A program made the position numbers and the translations under genes. Below the pieces are notes generated by a model. It was not told the origin of the DNA. It searched no databases and saw only the letters and a list, made by a program, of their open reading frames with translations. Shown in pieces: positions 33,396 to 41,788 of a stretch of 64,000 nucleotides of DNA. This stretch comes from Cellulosimicrobium funkei. GTDB taxonomy: Bacteria; Actinomycetota; Actinomycetes; Actinomycetales; Cellulomonadaceae. The stretch covers positions 186,001 through 250,000 of the forward strand of contig NZ_SOZH01000001.1 in assembly GCF_004519295.1 (NCBI RefSeq), given 5' to 3'. How positions within the stretch are numbered: the stretch's first letter is position 1; each line of letters begins with the position of its first letter.

Positions 33396-35120
33396 ATGAC
33401 TTCGCGATCGATGACGACACGAACCGTCCGCGCCGCCGCCTCGTCGCTGGCGGCGGTCCTCCTGCTCGGCGGGGTACCCGCCGCGGCCGTCGCGGGCCCG
33501 GGGGGTGAGCCAGCCCGCACCGGTGCCGCCACGGCGTCGGCCCGCACCGGACCCGCCACGACCACGGCCGCCCAGGTCGAGGCCCCCGTGCCCGAGATCG
33601 CGTGGGGGCCGTGCGACGGCGACGGCCTCGAGGCGTTCGAGTGCGCGACGGCGCAGGTGCCGACCGACTACGACCGCCCTCACGGCCGCACGACGACCAT
33701 CGGCCTGACGCGGCTCCCGGCGTCCGACCCCGAGCAGCGGATCGGGAGCCTGTTCACCAACTTCGGCGGCCCCGGCGGGCCGGGCGTCGAGACGCTGCAC
33801 CTGCTGGGGGGCTCGCTCTTCGACGACGACGTGCTCGCGCGGTTCGACGTCATCGGGTTCGACCCGCGCGCCGTCGGGACGTCCGACCCCGCGACGTGCT
33901 TCCGCGACCAGGAGCGGGAGAACGCGTTCCTCGCGGGCCTGCCCGCGTTCCCCGTGACCGACCGCGAGGAGACGCGCTACCTCGGCCAGATGGCGGCGTT
34001 CGGGGCGTCCTGCACGCTGTTCTCGGGCGACCGGATCGCGCACGCGTCGACGGCGAACGTCGCGCGCGACATGGACCTGCTGCGCCAGGCGGTGGGCGAC
34101 GAGCAGCTCAGCTACGTGGGGTACTCCTACGGCACGGTGCTCGGCGCGACGTACGGGGCGCTGTTCCCGGACCGCGTCCGCGCCCTCGTGCTCGACGGCA
34201 CGATGGACGTCGACGCGTGGTCGGGCGTCGGGTCGCGCGAGCTGATCGGCGCTCGGATCGGGCAGGCCGCCGGTGCGACCGAGACGTTCGGCGAGTTCAC
34301 GCGGCTGTGCTCCGAGGCGGGGCCGTCGGCGTGCGCGCTCGCGTCGCTCGGCGACCCGGCCGACGTCGTCGAGGCGACCTACGCCGCGCTCCGCGAGGCG
34401 CCGGTCGACGTGCCGCTCCCCGACGGCACGAGCGTGCGCGTCGGGTACCCGGACACGGTGGCGCTCGTCTTCCAGTACCTGTACGAGCCCGCCGCGTGGG
34501 GCGACCTCGACCTCACGCTCGCGTCGCTCGCCGTGCTGAGCGGCGCCGTCGAGCCGCCCGCGGCTGCGGACCGCCAGCGCACGCTCGGTGCGCTGCCCTC
34601 GCTGGGGGAGCTGCTCCGCCGCGCGGGCTTCGCCGAGGACTACGCGTCGGTCGGCGGCGCGCTCGCGAGCCTGTGCGTCGACACGACGACCCCCGGCCGG
34701 CCGTGGCAGTACCCCGCGAAGGTCGACGCGCTCGACGCGCAGTACCCGCACTTCGGGCGCTTCCGCGGCTGGGTGGGCGTCCAGTGCGAGTTCGTGCCCG
34801 TCGAGGACCGCGACGCGTTCACGGGCCCGTGGGACCAGACGACGGAGACTCCCGTCCTCGTGGTCGGCACCCGGTTCGACCCCGCGACGCCGTACGGGTT
34901 CACGCAGCCCTACGCGGACCGCTGGCCCGACGCCCGCGTGCTCACCGTCGAGGGCTGGGGCCACACGATCATCGGCAAGAGCGCGTGCGCGGACGACGCC
35001 GTCGCGCGGTACCTCGTGGACCTCGACGCGACCGACGGCGCCACGTGCGAGCAGGACGTCGTGCCGTTCCAGGGCCCGTCGGTCCCGCTCGGGGAGGCGC
35101 TGCGCCTGCCGGTCGTCTGA
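33396..35120 (+). CDS. Secreted TAP-like alpha/beta hydrolase peptidase
   Basis: A 574-residue exported serine peptidase of the tripeptidyl-aminopeptidase (S33-type) group. Signal peptide at about 1-38 (SSLAAVLLLGGVPAAAVAGP), oxyanion motif FTNFGGPGGPG, nucleophile Ser in YVGYSYGTVLGATYG, acid Asp in VGTRFDPATP and His in GWGHTIIGKSACAD. A C-terminal TAP-like segment holds a Cys pair likely to be bridged. It removes short peptides from protein N-termini outside the cell. The ATG follows GGGGAG. Single gene. Confidence 0.9.
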   Translation: MTSRSMTTRTVRAAASSLAAVLLLGGVPAAAVAGPGGEPARTGAATASARTGPATTTAAQVEAPVPEIAWGPCDGDGLEAFECATAQVPTDYDRPHGRTTTIGLTRLPASDPEQRIGSLFTNFGGPGGPGVETLHLLGGSLFDDDVLARFDVIGFDPRAVGTSDPATCFRDQERENAFLAGLPAFPVTDREETRYLGQMAAFGASCTLFSGDRIAHASTANVARDMDLLRQAVGDEQLSYVGYSYGTVLGATYGALFPDRVRALVLDGTMDVDAWSGVGSRELIGARIGQAAGATETFGEFTRLCSEAGPSACALASLGDPADVVEATYAALREAPVDVPLPDGTSVRVGYPDTVALVFQYLYEPAAWGDLDLTLASLAVLSGAVEPPAAADRQRTLGALPSLGELLRRAGFAEDYASVGGALASLCVDTTTPGRPWQYPAKVDALDAQYPHFGRFRGWVGVQCEFVPVEDRDAFTGPWDQTTETPVLVVGTRFDPATPYGFTQPYADRWPDARVLTVEGWGHTIIGKSACADDAVARYLVDLDATDGATCEQDVVPFQGPSVPLGEALRLPVV

Positions 35121-35173
35121 CCCGCTGACCGCTGACCACTTACCCGCTGACCCGCTGACCCGCTGACCCGCTG
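35118..35173 (+). repeat. CTGACCCG octamer repeat
   Basis: Just after the peptidase stop, the 8-base unit CTGACCCG recurs several times, partly degenerate (CTGACCG, CTTACCCG). No ORF or secondary structure of note; probably replication slippage. Confidence 0.75.
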
Positions 35174-35251
35174 GACGGTGCCCGCTGGTCCCTTGCGGTC
35201 GCGGCCGTTCGGCCCTACCGCCAGGTCTCGGCGTCTGCCCACCCTGGAGGC

Positions 35252-37171
35252 ATGACCGGACCGGGCCACCGCGTGACGGAGGCCGCCCGGCGCTACCCGT
35301 GGGTGGTCGCCACGGTGGCGGTGGGCGGTCTCGGCGGCGTGCTCGAGGCCTGGGGTCCGGACCGCTCGGCCCAGGTCGTGGTCTCGGCGTTCGCGCTCGT
35401 GCTCGTCGTGGTCCGGGCGCGCGCGATGGTGGCGGACCTGCGGGCGGGCACGTACGGCGTCGACCTGCTGGCCGTCCTGTCCGTCACGGCCACGGTGCTC
35501 GTGGGGGAGTACTGGGCCGCGCTCGTGGTGTGCCTCATGCTCTCGGGCGGCGAGGCGCTCGAGGACTACGCGAACGGGCGCGCGCGGCGCGAGCTCTCGA
35601 GCCTGCTGGCCGGCGCCCCGCGCGTCGCCCACCGGGCCGGGCCCGGCGGGGAGCTCGAGGACGTCCCCGTCGACGACGTGCGCCCCGGCGACGAGGTGTG
35701 GGTGCGGCCCGGTGAGGTCGTCCCGGTGGACGGCGTCCTGCTCAGCACGGCGGCCACGCTCGACGAGTCGTCGCTGTCCGGGGAGTCGCTCCCCGTGGAG
35801 CACCGGCGCGGGGACACCGTGCTGTCCGGGTCGGTCAACGGCGGCGGAGCGGCGCAGGTCCGGGCGACCGCGACGGCCGCGGGATCGCAGTACCAGGCGA
35901 TCGTCGAGCTCGTGAAGCAGGCGCAGGAGTCCAAGGCGCCGTTCGTGCGCCTCGCCGACCGGGTGGCGGTGCCGTTCACGGTCGCCGCCCTCGCGCTCGC
36001 GGGCGCAGCGTGGGCGCTCAGCGGCGAGGCGACCCGCTTCGCCGAGGTCCTCGTCGTCGCGACGCCGTGCCCGCTGATCATCGCGGCCCCGGTCGCCTTC
36101 ATGTCCGGCATGTCCCGCGCGGCCCGGAACGGGATCATCGTGAAGTCGGCGGGCACGCTCGAACAGCTCTCGCGCGTGCGCACCGTCGCGTTCGACAAGA
36201 CGGGCACGCTGACCCACGGGGCGCCGGTCGTCGTGGAGGTCCTGCCCGCGGGCGACCGCACGCCGGACCGCGTGCTCGCGCTCGCGGCCGCCGTCGAGCA
36301 GTACTCGGTGCACCCGCTCGCGGCGGCGATCGTCCGCGCGGCCCAGGAGCGGGACCTCGCGCTGCCCGCCGCACGGGACGCGACGGAGGAGACCGCCCGG
36401 GGAGCCCGCGCGACGGTGGACGGCCACGCGGTGGCGGTCGGTCGGCTGGCCTTCGTCACCGCGGGCGCGCCCGCGGGCGTCCCCGTGCCCGGCGCGGGCC
36501 GCAGCGCCGTCCACGTGGGCGTCGACGGCGCGTACGCCGGGACCGTGCTCCTCGCCGACGAGCTGCGGGCCGAGGCCCGCCCCACCGTCGCCGCCCTCCA
36601 CGCCGCGGGCGTGCGGACCACCGTCATGCTCACCGGCGACGGCGCGGCGACCGCCCGGCACGTCGCGGACCAGGTGGGCATCGACGACGTGCGCGCCGGC
36701 CTCCTCCCGCAGGACAAGGTCGACGCGGTGCGTGCGCTGCCGGACCGCCCCGTGATGATGGTCGGGGACGGCGTGAACGACGCCCCGGTCCTCGCGGTGG
36801 CCGACGTCGGCATGGCCATGGGCGCACGGGGCTCGACGGCGGCGACCGAGTCCGCGGACGCCGTCGTCGTCCGCGACGACCTCGCGCGCACCGTCGGCGC
36901 CGTGCGGATCGGCCGCCGCACCGTGCGGGTCGCGTGGCAGGCCATCGGCATCGGGATCGCCCTGTCCGGGCTGCTCATGGTCGTGGCCGCGACGGGGCGG
37001 CTCCCCGCGCTCGCGGGGGCGTGGCTCCAGGAGGTCGTCGACCTCGCGTGCATCCTGTGGGCGCTGCTCGCCACCCGCCCGGGCAGGGACGAGACGCCGC
37101 CCGGACCGTCCCGGTCGGCATCCGCCGCGGAGGTCGGCGAGCCGCTCGTGCCGGCGGCGTCGTCCCGCTGA
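35252..37171 (+). CDS. P1B-type heavy-metal ATPase
   Basis: A 639-residue metal-translocating P-type ATPase without an N-terminal metal-binding domain. The actuator loop has LDESSLSGES; the metal-site helix has VVATPCPLIIAAP (Cys273); the phosphorylation motif is VAFDKTGTLTHG (Asp315); nucleotide-binding motifs SVHPLAAAIV and MVGDGVNDAPVLA follow. TPC in the transport helix, rather than CPC or SPC, belongs to a less studied P1B subgroup, so the metal is unknown. The start ATG follows CTGGAGGC. It is single, ahead of the flavin cluster. Confidence 0.92.
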   Translation: MTGPGHRVTEAARRYPWVVATVAVGGLGGVLEAWGPDRSAQVVVSAFALVLVVVRARAMVADLRAGTYGVDLLAVLSVTATVLVGEYWAALVVCLMLSGGEALEDYANGRARRELSSLLAGAPRVAHRAGPGGELEDVPVDDVRPGDEVWVRPGEVVPVDGVLLSTAATLDESSLSGESLPVEHRRGDTVLSGSVNGGGAAQVRATATAAGSQYQAIVELVKQAQESKAPFVRLADRVAVPFTVAALALAGAAWALSGEATRFAEVLVVATPCPLIIAAPVAFMSGMSRAARNGIIVKSAGTLEQLSRVRTVAFDKTGTLTHGAPVVVEVLPAGDRTPDRVLALAAAVEQYSVHPLAAAIVRAAQERDLALPAARDATEETARGARATVDGHAVAVGRLAFVTAGAPAGVPVPGAGRSAVHVGVDGAYAGTVLLADELRAEARPTVAALHAAGVRTTVMLTGDGAATARHVADQVGIDDVRAGLLPQDKVDAVRALPDRPVMMVGDGVNDAPVLAVADVGMAMGARGSTAATESADAVVVRDDLARTVGAVRIGRRTVRVAWQAIGIGIALSGLLMVVAATGRLPALAGAWLQEVVDLACILWALLATRPGRDETPPGPSRSASAAEVGEPLVPAASSR

Positions 37172-37236
37172 GAACCGGCGTCCACCCGCCCACGGGCGGA
37201 CGAGAGGATCGGACCCCGGACCCCCGGCACCGTCTC

Positions 37237-37254
37237 CGAGAATGCTCTGAGAAT
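37237..37254 (+). promoter_or_regulatory. Tandem direct repeat, possible OmpR-type site
   Basis: CGAGAAT and TGAGAAT, 11 bases apart, 21 bases upstream of the ferric-reductase-like gene. The spacing of one helical turn fits a head-to-tail OmpR-family dimer such as the response regulator at 40943. Confidence 0.4.
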
Positions 37255-37274
37255 CGGCGGGCACGCTGTCTCGC

Positions 37275-38702
37275 ATGAGCATCCTCACGACGCGCCGGAC
37301 GTCGGCCCCGCAGGCCCAGCAGGCCCAGCAGGCCCAGCAGGCCCAGCCTCAGGACCGGGCCACGGCCCGGGCACGGCGCGGAGCGGGCGCACCCGCTCCG
37401 GGCGCGGTCGTCCTGTGGGCGGTGCTGGTCGGTGTCCTCGTGCTCGTCGTCGCGTTCTGGTGGCGGGGCACGCCGCCGTCCGCCGGGGCGTCCCCGGCCG
37501 GCGCGCTCACCGGCGTGGGGGAGCTCGTGGGGCTCGTCGCGTCGGTGCTGGTCTGCGCCCAGCTCCTCCTCGTCGGGCGCGTGCCCTGGTTCGAGCGTGC
37601 GGTGGGCCTGGACCGGCTCGTCGCGTGGCACCGCGTCCTCGGGACGGCCGTCGTGCTCCTCGTCCTCACGCACACGCTCCTCATGGTGGCCGGGACCGCC
37701 CTGCCGGCGCAGGCCGCGTCCTGGTGGCAGGCGCTCACCCTCGTGCTGGCGGAGCCGGACATGACGGCCGCGCTGGTCGGCACCGGCCTGTTCGTGGTCG
37801 TGGGGGTGTCCGGCGCGCGCCTCGTGCGGCGGCACCTGTCGTACGAGGCGTGGTTCCTCGTGCACCTGACGATCTACGCCGGGGTGTACCTCACGTTCGC
37901 GCACCAGGTCACGGCGGGCGCGCACTTCGTCGCCGACCCGACGGCCCGCGCCGCCTGGGTGCTCCTCTACGCGGGCACCGCCGCGGCCCTGCTCACGTGG
38001 CGCGTGGTGCTGCCGCTCCTGGGCGTGCTCCGGGACGCGCCGCGGGTGAGCGCGGTCGTGCCGGAGGCCGGGGGGATGACGAGCGTGTGGGTGTCGGGTC
38101 CGGCGCTCGCGGACGCCGGGGCACGGGCGGGCCAGTTCTTCCTCGTGCGCTTCCTCGCGCGGGGCCACGTCGTCACCGCCCACCCCTACTCGGTCTCCGT
38201 CGCGCCCGACGGCGAGCACCTGCGCTTCACCGTCGGTGGCCTGGGCGACCACTCGCGCGCGGTGGCCCACCTGCGGCCGGGGACGCGCGTGCTCCTCGAG
38301 GGACCGTTCGGCCGCTTCTCCGCCGCCCGGGCGCGACGCCGCGGTGTGCTGCTCGTCGCCGGGGGCGCGGGCGTCGGGCCCGTGCGGGCGCTCGCGGAGG
38401 ACCTGGTCGCGCGCGGTCACGACGTCGTCGTCGTGCACCGCGCCCGGTCCCGGGCGGACCTCGGCCTCGGCCACGAGCTCGCCGACGCGCCGCTCACGTA
38501 CCTGCCCGTCGTGGGCCGCCGGGCCGACCTCGGGTACGACCCCCTGGGCCCGGGGCGGCTCGACGCCCTGGTCCCCGACATCGCGTCGCGCGACGTGTTC
38601 GTGTGCGGTCCGCCCGCGATGGTCGCCACCGTCGAGGACTCGGCACGCCGCGCGGGCGTGCCGCGGTCCGCCGTCCACCACGAGGAGCTGAGCCTGTCAT
38701 GA
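37275..38702 (+). CDS. Ferric-reductase-like flavoprotein with FAD/NAD domain
   Basis: A 475-residue membrane oxidoreductase. A short AQQ-repeat tail (CAGGCCCAG nucleotide repeats) precedes about six helices of the ferric reductase-like domain; His residues in AWHRVLGTAVVLLVLTHTLL and WFLVHLTIYAGVYLTFAHQ would ligate two hemes. The C-terminal half is a ferredoxin-reductase module with AHPYSVSVAPDG (FAD), GGAGVGPVRALAEDL (NAD) and FVCGPPAMVATV. It moves electrons from NAD(P)H across the membrane. Stop overlaps the FMN-binding gene (ATGA). Confidence 0.9.
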   Translation: MSILTTRRTSAPQAQQAQQAQQAQPQDRATARARRGAGAPAPGAVVLWAVLVGVLVLVVAFWWRGTPPSAGASPAGALTGVGELVGLVASVLVCAQLLLVGRVPWFERAVGLDRLVAWHRVLGTAVVLLVLTHTLLMVAGTALPAQAASWWQALTLVLAEPDMTAALVGTGLFVVVGVSGARLVRRHLSYEAWFLVHLTIYAGVYLTFAHQVTAGAHFVADPTARAAWVLLYAGTAAALLTWRVVLPLLGVLRDAPRVSAVVPEAGGMTSVWVSGPALADAGARAGQFFLVRFLARGHVVTAHPYSVSVAPDGEHLRFTVGGLGDHSRAVAHLRPGTRVLLEGPFGRFSAARARRRGVLLVAGGAGVGPVRALAEDLVARGHDVVVVHRARSRADLGLGHELADAPLTYLPVVGRRADLGYDPLGPGRLDALVPDIASRDVFVCGPPAMVATVEDSARRAGVPRSAVHHEELSLS

Positions 38703-39226
38703 CCGGACGCCGCTGGAGAGGGACGATCGTCTACGCGGGCAGCGTGCTCGCGCTCGGGGCCGCCGCGCTCGCGCGGTACGGCGGGGTGCCGGGCCTCGCC
38801 GGGGACGGGTCCGCGACGTCGGCTGGTCCCGCCGCCGTCGTCGCGGGGTCGGAGCCCGTGACCCCCACGACCCCGACGCCGGCCCCCTCCACCGCGGGCT
38901 CGACGGACCCGGGCACGTCCCCGGCGAGCCCGGGCACCGGCACGCCCGACCCGACGCGGGCGACCGTGACGGGGTCGGTCGTCCAGACGCGGTACGGGCC
39001 GGTGCAGGTCGCGGTGAGGTTCACCGGGACGCACCTCGACGCGGTGCAGACCGTGCGGTCGCCCAGCGGGGGAGAGAGCTCCCAGATCTCCGCGCGCGCC
39101 ACGCCGCTGCTCGCGCAGGAGGCCGTGCGGGCGCAGTCCGCGCGCATCGACACCGTCTCCGGGGCGACCTACACCTCCGAGGGCTACCGCGAGTCCCTCC
39201 AGGCCGCGATCGACGCGCGGGGCTGA
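38699..39226 (+). CDS. Exported FMN-binding (flavinylated) protein
   Basis: A 175-residue exported protein. N-terminal membrane anchor, Thr/Pro/Ser linker at about 45-85 and an FMN-binding domain. Near the end, DTVSGATYTSEGY holds the flavinylation motif; Thr157 would receive FMN by a phosphoester bond, made by ApbE. It probably accepts electrons from the upstream reductase outside the membrane. It overlaps that gene by four bases and sits two bases before apbE, the enzyme it depends on, which is broken here. Confidence 0.9.
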   Translation: MTGRRWRGTIVYAGSVLALGAAALARYGGVPGLAGDGSATSAGPAAVVAGSEPVTPTTPTPAPSTAGSTDPGTSPASPGTGTPDPTRATVTGSVVQTRYGPVQVAVRFTGTHLDAVQTVRSPSGGESSQISARATPLLAQEAVRAQSARIDTVSGATYTSEGYRESLQAAIDARG

Positions 39227-39228
39227 CG

Positions 39229-39751
39229 GTGCGCCGGACGGAGACGGTCATGGGGCTGCCGATGTCGCTGGACCTGCGCGCGCCCGACGACGAGCGTGCG
39301 CAGGCTGCCGCCCGCGCGGCGTTCGCGGTGCTCCACGCCGCGGACGCGCGGTTCAGCGGGCGACGCGCGGACAGCGAGCTGTCCCGCCACCGGCGCGGGC
39401 TCGTCGCGCGCCCCTCCCGGGACCTGCGCGAGGTGCTCGACCTCGCGGAGGCCGCGCGCGTCGCGAGCGGTGGCGCGTTCGACGTGCACCGGCCGGACGG
39501 CACGCTCGACACCGACGGCGTCGTCAAGGGCTGGGCCGCGCAGCGCGCGGTGGACCGGCTCGTCGCCGCGGGGTTCTCCGACCGTCGTCGCGCCCGACCT
39601 CACGACCGCCGACGTCCTCGCGACGAGCGTCCTCGCGCTGGGCGAGGAGGGGGTCGCGTGGGCGGTGGACCAGGGGGCCGCCCTCGTGCTCGCCGTCCTC
39701 CCGGACGGGACGGTCGTCAGCGACGGGCCGGCGGGCCGAGCGGCAGCGTGA
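39229..39751 (+). pseudogene. apbE: apbE (FAD:protein FMN transferase), internally deleted and frameshifted
   Basis: The first 118 codons (GTG start at 39229) match the N-terminal part of ApbE, including DTDGVVKGWAAQRAVDRLVAAGFSD. Near 39580 the frame is lost, and the +1 frame continues with TVVAPDLTTADVLATSVLALGEEG, the C-terminal part, to TGA at 39749-39751. The middle of about 100 residues, with the metal/FAD motif N-x-GGD and the PRTG-type loop, is missing. It therefore looks like a deletion plus frameshift. An assembly error cannot be excluded. The 3' end overlaps the minus-strand kinase by 35 bases. Confidence 0.8.
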
Positions 39752-40946
39752 GCACGAGACGGGCCCCGTGCGGTGCGTCGGGGCGGTTCGTCGCCTCCAC
39801 GGTGCCCGCGTGCTGGGCCGCGACCTCCGCGACGAGCGCGAGCCCCAGCCCGTAGTGGCGGCGCCCGCCCTCGTCGGGTGCCGGCCCGGGGCGGCGCGAG
39901 GCGAAGCGTGCGAACAGGTCGCCGGCGTCCTCGCCCAGCCCGGGTCCGTCGTCGTCGACGAGCGCCTGCGCGGCCGACCCGGCGCGCCGCACCGTGACGA
40001 CGACCTCGTGCGTCGCGTGGTCGACCGCGTTGTCCACGAGCGCGGTGAGCGCGCGGCGCAGCGCGGCCGGCGCCCCCGCGACCGTGAGGTCGTCCGTCCC
40101 CGCGCGCCGCAGCGCGACGGAGCGCGACGCCGCGCGCGCCTCGGCCGAGCGCACGACGGCGTCGGCCAGCGCCGCGAGGTCGACGGGGACGAGGTCCACG
40201 GACCGCGTGTCCGCGGCCGTCAGCAGGTCGTCGAGCACGTCGCTGAGCGCGGCCGTGTCCTCGAGGAGCCCGTCGACGTCGCGCGCCACCTGCTCCGCCG
40301 TCCCCGGGCCCGGTCGTTCGAGCCGGCGACGCAGGAGCTGCGCGCGCGTCGAGAGCAGGGTGAGGGGGGTCCGCAGCTCGTGGCTCGCGTCCGCCACGAA
40401 GCGCCGCTGCATCGCGAGGGCCTGCGCCGTGGGGAGGACGGCGCGACGCCCGAGCCACCAGCCCCCGACGGTGGCGAGCACGACCCCGACGGCCGTCGCG
40501 ACACCGAGCGCGAGGAGGAGGCGCGCCAGCTCCTCGCGCGTCTCGGACGGGTCGAGGACGGCCTGGACGACGCCGTCCCGACGCTCCACCGTGAGCACCC
40601 AGAACGTGCCTGCCGAGGTCGTCACCCGCTCCCGCGCGCTCGTCCCCGTGCGTGCCACCTGCTCGACGAGACCGAGGTCGGGCAGGCCGGCCGGCATCCC
40701 GGGCGACGCCTCGACACCGCGCGGCGAGGCCACGGCGACCCAGGTCCCTGGGCCCGCGTCGGTGACCTCGTCGGCCGACGCCGCCGACTCGAGCCGACGG
40801 TCGTCCGCCTCGCCGAGCGCGCGAGCCACCACGGCGAGGACGACCGCCGCCACCACGAGCAGGCTCACGAGCACGAGGAGACCCGTCTGCACCGCGAGGC
40901 GCCGGCTCGTGCGCCGCAGGAGGTCGCGCTCCGCGCCCGTGATCAC
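39717..40946 (-). CDS. OmpR-partner sensor histidine kinase
   Basis: A 409-residue HisKA-type kinase. Two membrane helices (about 20-42 and 142-166) bracket a small extracellular sensor of about 100 residues. The phospho-acceptor is His189 in ADASHELRTPLTLLS, and the ATPase has LVDNAVDHATHEV, VDDDGPGLGEDAG and YGLGLALVAEVAAQHAG. GTG 40946 overlaps the regulator stop (GTGA). It is convergent with the flavin cluster, which it may regulate, and its end overlaps the broken apbE. Confidence 0.92.
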   Translation of the reverse strand: MITGAERDLLRRTSRRLAVQTGLLVLVSLLVVAAVVLAVVARALGEADDRRLESAASADEVTDAGPGTWVAVASPRGVEASPGMPAGLPDLGLVEQVARTGTSARERVTTSAGTFWVLTVERRDGVVQAVLDPSETREELARLLLALGVATAVGVVLATVGGWWLGRRAVLPTAQALAMQRRFVADASHELRTPLTLLSTRAQLLRRRLERPGPGTAEQVARDVDGLLEDTAALSDVLDDLLTAADTRSVDLVPVDLAALADAVVRSAEARAASRSVALRRAGTDDLTVAGAPAALRRALTALVDNAVDHATHEVVVTVRRAGSAAQALVDDDGPGLGEDAGDLFARFASRRPGPAPDEGGRRHYGLGLALVAEVAAQHAGTVEATNRPDAPHGARLVLTLPLGPPARR

Positions 40947-41614
40947 AGTGCGCCCCACCGGTACCCCAGCCCGCGCACGGTCGTGACCGCGCGGCGGCCG
41001 AGCTTGCGGCGCAGGTAGTACACGTAGGTGTCCACGACCCCCGGGTCGGACGCCTCGGGGAACACGCGCTCCAGCAGCTCGTCCCGGCCGAAGACCTGGT
41101 GCGGGTGCCGGGCGAGGACCTCGGCGAGCGCGGCCTCGCGCGCCGAGAGGTCGGCGGTCGTGCCTGCGTCCGTCGTCACGCGGCGGGTCCCGAGGTCGAG
41201 CGTGCCGCCCGGGAGGCGGATCGCGCCCGCCGCCGGGGACGCCTGGCCCCGCCGGCGCAGCGCGCGCAGCCGCGCCAGCAGCTCGTCGACGTCGAACGGC
41301 TTCCCCACGTAGTCCTCGGCCCCGGCGTCGAGGCCGGCCACACGGTCGGCCGGGTTGCCGAGCGCCGACAGCACGAGCGCGGGCGCCGTGACGCCGCGCG
41401 AGCGCAGCCGGGCGAGCAGGTCGAGCCCCTCGACGGCGGGCAGGCCACGGTCGAGGAGCAGCAGGTCGTACTCGCGCGTGAGGCCGAGGTGGAGCCCGCG
41501 CTGGCCGTCGTGCGCGACCTCGACGGCGTAGCCCTCGCTCCCGAGGAGCTCCACGAGCATGTCCGCGAGCATGCGGTCGTCCTCGACCACGAGGACCCGT
41601 GCCTCGACTGTCAT
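40943..41614 (-). CDS. OmpR-family response regulator
   Basis: A 223-residue regulator. Receiver domain with EDD at residues 11-13, Asp55 in LLLLDRGLPAVEG, and Lys in VGKPFDVDEL. The C-terminal winged helix has LSAREAALAEVLARHPHQVF, DTYVYYLRRKLG and VTTVRGLGYRWG. Start ATG at 41614, first gene of the kinase pair. Direct repeats at 37237-37254 are candidate binding sites. Confidence 0.94.
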   Translation of the reverse strand: MTVEARVLVVEDDRMLADMLVELLGSEGYAVEVAHDGQRGLHLGLTREYDLLLLDRGLPAVEGLDLLARLRSRGVTAPALVLSALGNPADRVAGLDAGAEDYVGKPFDVDELLARLRALRRRGQASPAAGAIRLPGGTLDLGTRRVTTDAGTTADLSAREAALAEVLARHPHQVFGRDELLERVFPEASDPGVVDTYVYYLRRKLGRRAVTTVRGLGYRWGAL

Positions 41615-41788
41615 GCGGTTCCGCCTCGTCTCCCGGACGTGTCCATTCTGACCGCCGGGCGGTCGGGCACAACTGCGGCCGACGCACCGCCGCCCTCCCG
41701 GAGCGGGTCCTCACGGACGGTCGCGGCGTGCGACAGTGTTCCGGGCGTTCGAGCACAGGACGCCCGCCGTCCGACCGTGAGGCGCCCC

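Noticed and set aside
37186-37199. CCGCCC-AC-GGGCGG as a terminator
   Set aside because: Loop is only two bases and there is no U-run, so stability as an RNA hairpin is doubtful.
37309-37348. CAGGCCCAG repeats as CRISPR-like
   Set aside because: They encode an AQQ repeat inside the reductase gene; no spacers.
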